From the NCBI RefSeq assembly GCF_028476545.1, contig NW_026731571.1, forward strand, positions 558,001 through 622,000: DNA of 64,000 bases, given 5' to 3'. Source of the stretch: Physella acuta (lineage: Eukaryota > Mollusca > Gastropoda > Physidae). Of this stretch, positions 34,664 to 47,200 are shown in pieces. Each line of letters begins with the position of its first letter. Position 1 is the stretch's first letter. The translations under genes and the position numbers were made by a program. The notes beneath the pieces were generated by a model. It had not been told where the DNA came from and ran no database searches. It saw only the letters and a program-made list of their open reading frames with translations.

Positions 34664-34700
34664 TTGGCTAACACAATTATAATATAATTGTGTTAGCCAA
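34664..34700. repeat. 37-bp near-perfect palindrome
   Basis: TTGGCTAACACAATTAT, a 3-base loop (AAT), and ATAATTGTGTTAGCCAA form 17-bp perfect arms. It lies 1.7 kb downstream of the LBR stop. Confidence 0.95.
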
Positions 34701-35390
34701 TATAATTTATATTGCTTGATTCTATACTAAGCTGTATTTGTTCTTGATAACTAGCAGATGTTACATTATGGTAGCAACTTCAGCTCTATTGGCAGCTTAT
34801 GGATGGTCATCATTATAATGCACTTAGTATGTGGTTTCTCTTAAATGAATGACAGAAAAAATGCTACTTCTTAAAACATGAGTTTAGCTACCAGTTCATT
34901 TATGTGCTTATTTTTGAGTTGTCAAATCCAGACCAGCTTTTTGACATGGTTTTGTATGTCATTTTTTTGTGTGAATAGGATCTTTTTGAACAGACTGAAC
35001 TTTTAAAAAAATCATCCTTTCCTCATGTTCATCCATTCATTCATTATGAGGCTGCTGAACATTGCATTGCAATCTTGCATCCTGTCATTTACATTTTTTG
35101 ATGTTTGTAAAAACAGTAGATGTGTTCATATGTATGTAGAATGCTTTTTGCCTTCATTCATCGAATTAAATTTGATGAGTACCTTCATTTGTTGTGTACT
35201 TTATTTTCAAATTTACACCAATATCCCAATGTTTTCCAGTTTTATGTGAAAAAAATAATTTTCTTAAAATGCTGGACCACATTCATAATTAATCATGTTA
35301 CTCTAAGAGTGAATCATTGCCTATTTTTGCCATCAACCACATTTAGTTTTTTAAATCTGATAACTGGTTTACATGCTAGTTATTGCCACC

Positions 35391-35441
35391 CACAAAAATT
35401 CCAACCAGTGCAAAGGTTCACACTGCCGGCTGGAATTTGTG
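35391..35441. other. Hairpin-forming sequence, function unknown
   Basis: CACAAAAATTCCA and CAGTG on the left pair with CACTG and TGGAATTTGTG on the right, around a 10-base loop. A short asymmetric bulge (AC against CCGGC) remains. The fold is about 50 nt. It matches no microRNA I know. Confidence 0.55.
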
Positions 35442-36280
35442 AATGCAACTTCATATATGTATGAGACCACATGTAATTTAAGTCTTGAGAATATCTTTGG
35501 AACAAAATGTATTTTCAATATTTTTATTGCAATTTTATCATGATTATGGTAGCTACACATTTCAATGTGGACTAGCTAAAAAGCCCTTCATTAAGAGGAG
35601 GGTTTCTGTAATATTAACACATTTACTTATGAAATTATTTTTAGCAACTTCGAATTCTGGTAATAGCTGTACAAGGATGTAACATTTATTGAGACCTGAT
35701 TCATTAAGTCCTATTTATCAACTGTGTATAAAAAAAAAAACACCAACATTTTATATATTGTTCAGTAATATACTATACTCCATTCAACATTTTCGTTTTA
35801 ACCTTTTATTACATAATGAACTCATTAAATATATTCAATCAAAAGTTTTGCTGGTCTGTCATTTATAAATGAACATGAAACTCTGTAAGTTTTATTATTG
35901 ACAAATTAAAGCTCTTTTGCATTACTAACAATTACATAACAATTACAAAAATATACACACATCTAAGTACACTGTCAAATACTACATTTCACTATTGAAT
36001 AAAAACTTTATAGGCCATTTAAATTAAGCTGTTTTTTTATATTATATATATATAGTTTTTTTTAAATTTATGTCAATATTTAACTCAAAATTTAACATAC
36101 ACAAGATATTCCACAAGAATTTCAAACCTCAACAGATAGGGTTAAAATTATAAATAAGCATGTGGGAATTGTAATGTAAATTTGTATTATTCAACAATTC
36201 AATATGACATAAGTCATTCTGTATTTATCCTATAGATCTGATATTGCAAAATCCTAAATAAATAAAATATGTACATCTAT

Positions 36281-39200
36281 TTAATTACACTGAAAATATT
36301 CACTAATATCTTGGTGACGTCTGGTCTTGTCTGTATCATTATTCAAAAGCTGGAAATATAAAATAAAAAGTAAATACAAAGACTTCTAGATTAATTGGAA
36401 TATGTGATCACCATAGAAGAGATGCACTTAACCTGATCTCAAGTGTACATGTTAAGGGGGCAGTATCACCCAGACTAAGGGAGAGAAACAAAAAATAATT
36501 TGAGGAGTATATGTAGGGCAACAATTTTTCTAAAAATGAAATTTGTTTATATTTTATTACATTTCTAAATTTTTTTATAAACAATTTTCCGAAACCATAA
36601 GTAAAGTACTTAAAATTTGGTATAAAGTTTCCTTACTTTATAACCTATGGTTGGAACTACAATCATAGCATTCTCTTGTGAGATAAATTTTTTAGAAAAT
36701 TTCAAAAGTCCCTCCATATTGGTCTGACTTCAAAAAATTCTAAAAGTACAAAATTGGTCACAATGGATATCTTCTAGTTCCAATGGTAGGCTACCATGTT
36801 ATGCATCTCCTTGAGTATTTTCAGCAGGAAGGGCTTAAATGTTGGAAAGCTGCAGCCCAAAATTTCTTATTAAATTTTTTTTGAGTTAAATTATTTATAA
36901 AAAATGTTTGCATCATACATTGACTTTCTTTTATGTGGTGTTTTATAGCTCCTTAATAATAACTATTAAGGTAAAAAAAAATTATGTGTGTATGTATAAT
37001 AGTTTTTTTTTTTTGACAAATTTTTTCGTCAATTTTCTGTTGTCTGGGTTATACTACTCACTTAAACTAAAACTTAGCCCTAAACCTATTTATTACTTTA
37101 GCATTAACTGCAATACCTGACAAAATTTATATAGACAGCTGGGTTTTAGTGGTAATAGTAATAATAAACTGATAATTAGATTTTAAGTTGGGGTATATGT
37201 ATATGATTTGATTGACATAAACACATGATTGATAGCAGAATAATATATCTGCAAAGGAAGAAGGTTGAATATGATCTTTCTCCACATGATCACATTTATA
37301 ATGCTTTATCAGTTTTAAATAAAGTATGAGACTTTGTAGAAAGGGGCATTTGCACATGCTTAAATTATTCTATTTATTCTTCTTGTTCTATTTATACTTC
37401 TTGTGCTCATAAAAACATATCATTTTGGGTTTTAATACTATGGACTTGTAAATGAAATTTTTTAGTACACTGATAAGACAGCTTCTAATTATTAAGAAGA
37501 ATACTTGTTACCTGACTAAGCTGTAGAACAGAAGAACTGGCACGTGGACATACAAATACAACTATTTTCTCATTTAACAATGTCACATCTTGAAAATTAG
37601 GCTGGTTCTTTCCTGCTGCTGACAATCAAAAGAGTCACAATTATTTCCTAATAATGCCCATAGCAAAAACAAAAATAACAGCTGCATTAAAATAATTTTT
37701 AGAATTGATGTAAAATTTCAGAAAAATTTAGTTTTTAATAAAGTTTGAAAAAATAGACAACTTTTTATTATAGGTATTTGTACTGATTAATTATTTAAAA
37801 TACTTTAAATTAGTCTACAACTTAATAGTATCAGTCATTTTTTATGATCACTGTTATTGACACAGAAATTTGTTTAATGTAGATTTTGTAGTCTAGGCCT
37901 AAGAAGTCTTACACTTGTAAGAAGTATTAAAATTAAGGTTTTTTAAAAGAAAAATCAGATATTTAACTTGTTTACCTTTAAATTATGTTACACTTGTGAT
38001 AAGAAAAAACCAAATTGTTTTTGTTTTTTTCAGATATTGTTTAGTTACCCAAAATATTCATATAAAAAATACACAGCATTTGTAAAAAATAATACAAATA
38101 ACAGCGACACAATTTTATAAATATTTAAAAAAAATTATCCCTTTTGTTACTATTGTTTTAAAAAACTTATATACTAAAATTTGTTACCTGTGTGCTTCCT
38201 TTTGGCTGAGCTGCTTATTGAAAGAAGGCAAATATTCACTTCTTGTGCTTTAAATGTACATGCCAATCTAACAGATTCACCTCAATGTCAAAAGATAAAT
38301 AAGAAATAAATAGGAAATCTATTTTGTAACATACTCATTCAATAATTTGGGGAGAGAAATGCTACCTGTTAAAACACAATCCTTTGATTTATCATCTTTA
38401 TGAACTGTAACATCTTTTTTCCTATCAACACAAGTTTTTAATATGGGCTGCAGAAGTGTAAACATTTCCTGTACAAATAAATTTTTTTTTTACAAAAGAT
38501 GCATGTTGGATTATTAGACATTTTTAACTATTTATAATTTTAAATAAACAGAATCTAATGTGTTTTTCAAGTAAAAATATACAAAACTATTCTTTTAAAA
38601 ATTTGATAGTTTAAGTTGCTCTAGTTGCTGGATAACATTTAAACTTAATAATATACTGCCTTTTAAAATCTGCCACTAAACAAGAGCATTATCTAATTAT
38701 CTCCCTTCTATTACTGTCCATCACCAAATCCACCTGCCTTCTTCAAAATGTTTATTTTCCTATTTGTCTTTGTTATTACAGTATTCTTTAAATTATTTTT
38801 AATGACTAATTTCACATTTAATTACATTCAAAATTAGATGTTTCATCACCATAGATTCCAGATTAAAAAGGTTCTAAGTCATTTTTGTAATAGGTAGATA
38901 GAACTAAGTTATTATTAGTATCTATGTACTTTGTCACTAGAGATGAGCAAAGTTAGAATGAAATAAATTATAATGAATGAAATCGCTCAAAAAATTGAGA
39001 TGCCAAATTCCATACAATGTGACATGTTAAAGCTGGTATTCTACATACCGCCTCATGTTCTGATTTGAACCAGTCTAATTCAAAGCCATTTTCCAACTGT
39101 GACTGGGTAAGAAAGGGCTGTAAGTCCACTTGAACAATTTTCTCACTAGTAACCTGAGGAATTGAGAATGGCGTAACTTAGACAAATCAAGTCACAAATT

Positions 39201-41523
39201 CTATTTTTAAAAAAAGGAAAAATAAACCGGGAGTGATCTCCCCTAAACTTTCTCGAATATTTTTATATAAAATAACAGGGGATGGGAACTCGGGCTATAG
39301 ACATGATTTTTAATCCATTTTAAATACTTAAAGTTTTAAAAATAGAATAAAATCTCGTAGACAAATTAATTGCACACCAAGTGAACGCGAAATAAAAAAG
39401 CGCATAATAGTGCGCAATATTATTAGTACTTTTGAAATTTACATTAGTTTTTTAAGAAATCGGAAGTAGCGTAAATTACTACTTCCGGTCAACGGAAATT
39501 ACTCAAAATTTAACAGAAGGTAGAGAATTAGATCTTTTACTTACATGTGAAATTTAATTTATCTATCTGAAATAGTACTCAAGTTATAGGCTTTTGAAAA
39601 ATTCAAAGTAGAAAAAGTACCACTTCCGGTTGTCGGAAATCGCTCAAAAGTTGATACGGATCTACGATTTTGATAAAATACTTATATATGAAATTTCATC
39701 AACCTAGCTGTAACGGTACTCAAGTTATCGTGTTTACACACGGACACACACACACACAGACACACACACACACAGACACACAGACATACGGACAAGATTG
39801 CAAAATTATGTTTTTCCGTATCAGTGAGATGCAAAACGTCGAGATTTGCAAAAATCTCGATTTTTTTTTTTTGCACGATTACAAGACTTTCTCTATACTT
39901 CGTATATACGAGAAAGTAATTAAGAACATTTTAAATTGTGGCTTGCAACAAGAAATTTAAGAATAAAAATGTATGGCATACAGAACACATAGATCTCCTA
40001 GACTCTACTCATCTGTAGTCTGTAGTGTAAGCTATACCAAATATGACAGTAGGCTTACAAGTAAAGTAAGTTGAACTAAAATCTGTCAGTGTTTAAGACC
40101 CAGCACTGGGTGACACCATTTAGGGGAGTGACACCAAGGCAAATAAACCGGGAGTGATCTCCCCTAAACTTTCTCGAATATTCTTATATAAAATAACAGG
40201 GGATGGGAACTCGGGCTATAGACATGATTTTTAATCCATTTTAAATACTTAAAGTTTTAAAAATAGAATAAAATCTCGTAGACAAATTAATTGCACACCA
40301 AGTGAACGCCAAATAAAAAAGCGCATAATGGTGCGCAATATTATTATTACTTTTAAAATTTACATTAGTTTTTTGAGAAATCGGAAGTAGCGTAAAGTAC
40401 TACTTCCAGTCAACGGAAATGACTCAAAATTTGATAGAAGCTAGAGAATTAGATCTTTTACTTACATATGAAATTTCATTTATCTATCTGAAATAGTACT
40501 CAAGTTATAGGCTTTTGAAAAATTCAAAGTAGGAAAAGTACCACTTCCGGTTATCGGAAATCGCTCAAAAGTTGATACGGATCTACGATTTTGATAAAAT
40601 ACTTATATATGAAATTTCATCAACCTAGCTGTAACGGTTCTCAAGTTATCGTGTTTACACACGGACAGACAGACACACAGACACACAGACAGACACACAG
40701 ACATACGGACAAGATTGCAAAATTATGTTTTTCCGTATCAGTGAGGTGTGAAACGTCGAGATTTGTAAAAATCTCGATTTTTTTTTTTTGCACGATTACA
40801 AGACTTTCTCTATACTTCGTATATACGAGAAAGTAAAAAGAGCAAAATATATATAGAAAAATGATAATTCCACTTAATTAAGTGATTAATTCGAGTGTTA
40901 AATAGTCTTTTAGGAGGTGAAAATTGAAAGTTTGGGGGGGGGGGTGTTGCAAATCAAAAGTTTGTCCCCCGGGAAGGGTCACTACGCCTCTGGGGGGTGA
41001 CACCATTAAGTGCTGCACTGGGTGACACCCGAACTCGCTACGCCACTGAAACTATATACTTAAATATACTATATTAAATATTATATTCAGTATTGCTATC
41101 CTACAATAGGGCATGGTTAGGTACAGAAGAAACAACTACTAGAGTTACTAGATCTACACAACCTATTAACTATTAATATATAGAATCTAGATCTAGATTC
41201 TTTCTATGATCTTTTCTATCTACCACGACCATTCAGTTTACTGATGTACTGTGTCGTGTGAGTGCTAGGAATAATTAAATTTAGATCTAAATCTAGATTT
41301 AGATCTAATTTTAAGGTCTTTATTTATTTAATATTTAATATTATTTGGGTCTATTTATTAATATTTAAGTTTTTAAGCCATAAGACTCATAAGTAATTTT
41401 ACTAATTTTACAAACATTCATGAGTACCCTGAAGAAATGAGAGATAACAGCTTCATTACAGATACAGAGGTCACTGGATATTTTTTGATTAGAAGATGCT
41501 GCTGAAGTGTGTGTTGGAGGCAT
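36281..41523 (-). CDS. Unrecognised 190-residue protein with a C-terminal PIP-like motif
   Basis: Exons (minus) are 41523-41428, 39153-39049, 38468-38366, 38280-38188, 37618-37512 and 36349-36281. All junctions are GT-AG and phases agree throughout (0, 0, 1, 1, 0). The protein starts MPPTHTSAASSNQK. It includes EKIVQVDLQPFLTQSQ, a mixed alpha/beta middle with ESVRLACTF and VNICLLSIS, the basic AKRKHTA, and LNEKIVVFVCPRASSS. It ends TRRHQDISEYFQCN. There is no signal peptide or membrane span. The last residues HQDISEYF, preceded by RR, resemble a PCNA-interacting box without the initial Gln. I do not recognise the family. The consistent splicing argues that it is real, but the first exon is least certain because intron 1 is 2.3 kb and filled with repeats. 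Confidence 0.65.
39223..39920. mobile_element. Dispersed ~700-bp non-coding element, copy 1
   Basis: It runs from about ACCGGGAGTGATCTCCCC to the terminal TATACGAGAAAGTA. By eye about 20 substitutions separate it from copy 2 over roughly 680 bases. Both carry CACTTCCGGTT-type blocks and a CA/CAGA microsatellite (39741-39800). CTTTCTCGAATAT near the left end is roughly inverse to ATATACGAGAAAG at the right end. The superfamily is unknown. It lies in intron 1 of the 190-residue gene. Confidence 0.75.
40087..41048. mobile_element. hAT-like MITE, family B, split by the ~700-bp element
   Basis: The right end CTCGCTACGCCACTG and the inner GGGTGACACC and AAGTGCTGCACTGGG blocks match family B copies at 53523 and 63419. 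The body stops at about 40145 (ACCAAGGCAAATAA) and resumes at about 40838 (AAAGAGCAAAATATA). The uninterrupted form AAGGTAAATAAAGAGCAAAA is visible at 63495. The left end is decayed and no target duplication is seen. Confidence 0.65.
40147..40838. mobile_element. Dispersed ~700-bp non-coding element, copy 2, nested
   Basis: It is collinear with copy 1 at 39223-39920 and in the same orientation, about 920 bp away. It has a shorter and differently phased CA/CAGA tract (40661-40708). It is inserted inside a family B hAT-like MITE. Confidence 0.75.
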
Positions 41524-41529
41524 GATCTG

Positions 41530-44230
41530 ACTTTCTGATTTGTGTGTATACTATTAAACTATTAAACTATTAATTAAACTATTATTAACCGGGCGGGTAT
41601 ACCGAGATACTCTCTCTAAACTACTACTACTACTAGTGTATGAATGAACTATGGCTAACTAACTATGGAAACTATATTAAATAAACTAGATCTAGATCTT
41701 TATTTTAATTTATAACTAATAAACTATAAATTATATTTTCTAGTGTAAATCATTTATGAATAGGGCCTAAATCTGGAAAAAAAAATCGCATTAATAGAGA
41801 AAGTAAAAGTAGAAAGTAAAGATAACTCTTTCCGTTCAAAAAATAGAATTGTCTTGTGCCGCCAAAAAGGAAATTTAAAAATAGCTCCACTGACAATAAA
41901 AAAAAATCCTTGGTAACAATTTTTTTGCCAAAATAATAAAAACAAAATTTGACTTTCTATTAATAGGCCTATTGATTCTAGAATCTAGATTTATACAGTA
42001 CGTAGCATACTCATTGAAGTGGCGTGCAAAAATATTACATTTAAATTAAATGGTCATTTATTTTTCGTCACAAAAAGCCAGCCACTTTAGAACCTTATTA
42101 AAAGCCCAACGTTGCAAGCATAGTTTATCCCCTCCCCCTCTATAAAAATGGGGCCTATTTCAAACGAAAATTAACATTTAACAGAATTAATTAACATTAA
42201 TAGAATACCACGTATTCCTCTTTTCTTCGTACTAGGCCTACCCTTAAGGACCGAGGTTCCAACTTTTGTTAGGGGAGGGGTGTGTGTGGTGGTGTGAAAT
42301 TTGACGTAGCATAAATTTAGGCCTATTTCTTAACATGAAACCATTCATGACTTTAACATTTATTTTTTTACCAAGATCCTATTATCTTTCGCTTTTTAAA
42401 AAGACCGACGCATGCACAAGCTCACCGAACATATAGAAAGACCAATACTAGACCCACCTATTAATATCCCCTTTAGTTACAGAATATAGTCTAGTTGACA
42501 ATATACATATCTGGAAAGTATAATTAAGTCAAATTTTCTTACTTTTCACCACCAACAACATGTTTCTAGTGAGCCTACAAAATTGTATTATGTAAAAATG
42601 ATAAAGAACATGTTAACTTGCATTAGAATAAGACATTGTTATTGTAGTATTATGCTGTGTAAGTTAGGCTACTGGAAGGTTCTCTAGTTGTGGAACAGGG
42701 GGGGGGGGGGGAGGGAGAATAAACAAACTGAGTGTTGTCATTTGCCAGCCTTTATATTTAAATCAGAGAAAGTAATGACAAGAATGTTAAAAATGTGTGG
42801 ATACCAAGATGATGACTAACACATGCAAATGAAAATATATCAGCTCTCATGATGATAAAAGTTATAAGCATTAAAAAACTCAGTATAGAATACAATTATT
42901 TTATTTGTTTATTTGTATCCCAAATAGTCACATTTCACCATCTTCAAGGCACTTAAAAATAACAGACAGGCAGTACAAAGAGATTGCTAATGATGTTATA
43001 AATAATACAAAACAAAATTAAATGCAATTTTAAAAGAGTACAAATATAAAATAAAAAATCTCAATTGAAAAATTTACAAAATGGATTATTTATTATTATC
43101 AAACAAGATTTAACCCAGGATGCAACCAAGAGACTGCTTTAGTTGGTGGCTTGTGAAAAAGAAAAGATGGAAATGAAAACTATCAGGAGTTAAAATATAT
43201 CTGGAACAGAACATTGAGTCTGTAGGATTCAAGCCAACCAGTTTGGGAGAAAAATGGAATTATTTAAAATTTGTTTCCAACATTACCATATCAAAGGTTT
43301 AGAAAACATTTTATGTAAACTTTTACAAAGAGCAAGCGAGATGAGTTTCTTAAGTCTTTTTACTGCGTGTACACCAACTTTTCAATCAATGTGTATGGCA
43401 TTCAAATAAACAGACAACAGAGTTGAAAACGTTATTCTGCAGAACATGCAGGTGAATAGAAAAAAATAAAATGGTGACACAGCCATAACGATATCACACT
43501 TTTATTTTGCTATAACAGCTTACTAAAGGGGTAAATTAAAACCTCTGTGCTAGATTGTGCATGTAATGATAAACTCATAGAATGTGTCCAGCTACAGTAG
43601 TAATCACATTACATATATATACATTATATTTACATGTTTCTTGAGATTTTACTAATACTTTGTTTTCATAACTTCTGAATACCAACAAAAGCTTAACAAT
43701 TCCTTTCATAAACTGTGTCAAACAAATGAAAAACATATGCTCTTATATATACAAGTTCGAGCTTGTAATTTTATAGGATCCTTGAGAAAAATTAGAGGCA
43801 TGAAACTATTTGCAACCAACAGTTTCTAAGTAAGATAGTATTCTTAAATGTTAATATTTGTAGGGCATGTGATGTATATTAATTAATAAGTCATGTTACA
43901 TTTTAATCACTTCTGTTCTGCATATCATACAAGATATAATTCAGTTGTTAGTAAATAGTTATGTATAGTTGCAAAAAAAAGAACATAATCTACAGCTGTT
44001 AGGCTTTCTTACATCACGCTTCATTAATTCATAAATTCTTTGGTTGGTCCACCATCTCAACTCCATAGAGCAGTTTGCTGATTTCTCCTCTTGCCATCAA
44101 GTATTTGTTTTCCGAGATTTACATGTTTCTTGAGATTTTACTAATACTTTGTTTTCATAACTTCTGAATACCAACAAAAGCTTAACAATTCCTTTCATAA
44201 ACTGTGTCAAACAAATGAAAAACATTTAAT
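41530..44230. other. Spacer between the 190-residue gene and ZFYVE21
   Basis: I see no gene here. The part near 44.2 kb is ZFYVE21 3' UTR, including a duplicated segment described separately. The part near 41.5-41.7 kb should hold the promoter of the 190-residue gene. A G-run lies at 42699-42712. The rest is featureless AT-rich sequence. Confidence 0.5.
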
Positions 44231-44293
44231 ATTAATTAATAGAGCAGTTTGCTGATTTCTCCTCTTGCCATCAAGTATTTGTTTTCCGAGATT
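43629..44293. repeat. Local A/B duplications overlapping the last ZFYVE21 exon
   Basis: Segment B (43629-43736) recurs at 44118-44225. Segment A (44239-44293) recurs at 44065-44119. The two extra copies sit side by side as one A-B block. Segment A includes the last 23 coding bases of ZFYVE21, so a second copy of its stop-codon region lies in the 3' UTR or flank. Confidence 0.9.
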
Positions 44294-47200
44294 CGTACAC
44301 TAACGTGAAAGCCTAAAATATTTTAAGATGTATATTGTTAGCATAAGCTGAATTCAGTTAAAAATTCTACAGCTTAAAAAGTGGTAACAGATTTAGCTAT
44401 TGTTTGTCCATGTGAGCTTTCTTTTTAGTTCTGTTCTAGAGTGAGAACACTCTTTGATCAGCTAACTGGTTAACCCTTCCCAAACCTGTCATTTTTCCCC
44501 TTTACTTTTCATTAACAATGTAAAATATTATATCCATAAACAAGATCTGAAGTTTTTGAAAATCCCATTCCCTTATTAAAATAGTGCAAACTATTAAGTG
44601 ACAAAGTTTAAAAAATATCGGCTTTATAATTTTCTGACATCCTACATTTGTTCTCTGCTAGCTTTTATTACTACCAATCTAAAACAAGTTCACAAACAAG
44701 TGAAGATGCTGACCCAAATTTCAGCCTGCTTTTCTTTTTGAATTTGTTTCCTTAGCCTTTGTCCAACCAAAAACAAAATACAAGGCAGCAGTTGTTTGAT
44801 TTGCTGTGAGAGGGTCGAGCTTGGCCTGATGCGATCCATTACCATTTTAAAAATACCATTTCTATGATCTGTCACATCACAATGATACATGCGATAATCA
44901 CTTGACACAATGCCTATTATTTTCTATCTCAATATTTATTCAACTACTGTATACATTTAAATCCGCATACACCTATCACATTCATTAAAAAATTTGTTTT
45001 TCTTTTTTGAAAGATCATAAATTTCTTTATAAAGAAACCACCAGCCACCCTTGAGACACACTGCCTGTCCCAGGTGAGGAGCCAGTAGTCAGGCAGGTAC
45101 CCACCAACCCTGCTCTGGAAACAAAACTGCTGCAGAAATGCCAGCCGTCATATGTAATCTTTGTGCTGGGCATCCCAAAAACATATCACTATAATGTACA
45201 GCTTCAGAAGAAATGCACATTTAGTGCTCTGCTTGAAAAACAAAGACTTGCATATTCAACTCCAATATAAAGTCTGTTTTGCTATGTGGAGCAGAAACCT
45301 GGAGGACAACATTCACTGCCATTCACCAACAGCTCTCTCACATCAGCAATGTCAACCTGTGACAAAGGACAGGCCAATGGAGGAGGAACATGTAGGCATT
45401 CACCAACAGCTCTCTCACATCAGCAATGTCAACCTCTGGCAAAAGACAGGCCAATGGAGGCAGAAATAAGGAAGAGATGGTGGGATTGGGTTTGGCTCGC
45501 TTTGTAAAAATCACCAACAAGCTTCACCCGACCTGCTCTGAAATGGGACCCCTTAGGTAAGTGAAGGAGAGGTCATCCAAAAATAACCTGACAATGTGAA
45601 CTTGAGGCCAAAACTAATAGGTTTGGTTACACCTGGAAACTACAGTAAAGGATGGCTGAGGACAAAGGAGTATGGAGATCTCTGTAGTGGCCGATACCTC
45701 AACAGGGTGAAGGCACTAAAAAGAATAGTAAAAATCTAAATATTGCTGAGTTATGTTACCTTATGCATAGCTGCTACCCAGGCTGTGCTTTGCTTATGAG
45801 CAGCGCCATCATCAACATTTAACTTTATCATGGCAGTGTTACCTAGAGCATTGACATAGCGAATAGCTATCCCTGTCCCAAACCTGTTTCCTGTCGACAC
45901 AAAACAGCCATCATTTTGTACCTATTTTTATCTCCAGAATCAAATATTCAAAACAAAACTTAATAGTGATAAGCAAATAAAACAAACTTGCTTTCTTTAA
46001 TAAAAAACAACGGTCACCAAAGAAATCTCTTACCCAACACTTTTGATGACCAATGCTTTGATTGAAAAAAAAGGAAGTTTGTTTTAGTTTTCTTTTAGTG
46101 TTATTTTAAAACTTGAAACAAGAGTTGGCTTACTTAAACCTGATAAGCACTGGCACTGGTGTCACCCCCCATTTTTTTTTCCTCTATAAATTTTGCAGTT
46201 GGTGTCACAGTTGGTGTTAACATTTAATACTAACAATGTTTATCTATTGTCAGTTGTTAATATTGCTGGTGTAGCATTATTTTCTCTATAGTTTGCATGT
46301 TAACGGCATAGTATAACCCCCCCCCCCCTCCCCTTGTCAGGATCATCATTATATACTTTAAATACTTTTAACTCTAACCATTCATTGACCTGGCAATAAA
46401 CATATTTATTTTATATATCTTGTATTTTATTGTCTAGGTGTCACCCCCCCCCCCCCCCCCAATGGTGTCACCAGGTGCAGTCCGTACCCCCTCGCCCCCG
46501 CTACGCCTCTGCTGATAAGTAGCTAGCCATCTCTTAAAGTAAAAGACATTAAGTAGGCCTCTATGCCACTTCTTAGTCCATGTTGGAGTGAAACCTACTA
46601 TTTGTGACAGAGTTCAAAGCTTGTTATCTCCCCTTTAGTAAGTGACTAGTAATCTTTCAATTAATTTAAAATGATTATTTTAATATTATAATCAGACTGA
46701 AAATTGGAAATTATTGTGTTGTCTTTGAAGATGAATGCATCTGGAAAGTTTGAATGAAATTGTTGTATTAGAAGCGGGGTTAAAACAGAGTTACAACATT
46801 TGCCACGAACAGCCAATGTGAGCTAGACAAAAGCTTATAAACACTAACCTTGGTGGTCAATTGAGACAGCAGCAATTTGTACTGATTCAAGTTTTCCTAT
46901 GTAAATGTTCTCCAATCCCTCAACATCACCTTCAAACTGAAGATACCTATAAAATAAAAAATTCAAAAATAAAGACTGTCGCTCCTTATGTAGTTTTTGA
47001 ATATGCCCTTGACCTTTGCTTTGTGTTAACTAAACAGAAAACTCGGAGCTCATCTAAGATATGACGTGTCAATTACCGATGGTCTGTTGAGAGGGCACAT
47101 TTGATGACGTTGCCTGAGAGATATTCAGAATCATCATCATCTCTGTACAGCTTGAACTGCCCACCTACAAACAAAAAAACAGACATTTTAAACAGGTTTT

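Larger units (their letters stand above)
32991..36280. other. LBR 3' region and spacer, AT-rich, no gene seen
   Basis: I see no protein gene in these 3.3 kb; the open frames near 35.0-35.7 kb lack family resemblance and splice context. Two structures stand out: a 37-bp near-perfect palindrome at 34664-34700 and a hairpin at 35391-35441, listed separately. Part of this may be the LBR 3' UTR. Confidence 0.5.

Noticed and set aside
35025-35682. Several short overlapping frames downstream of LBR
   Set aside because: AT-rich chance frames on both strands with no splice context or similarity.
44690-44908. Minus-strand 72-codon frame as the last ZFYVE21 exon
   Set aside because: It does not join in phase to the MHK exon. 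The 44312-44271 exon restores the conserved YESR ending.
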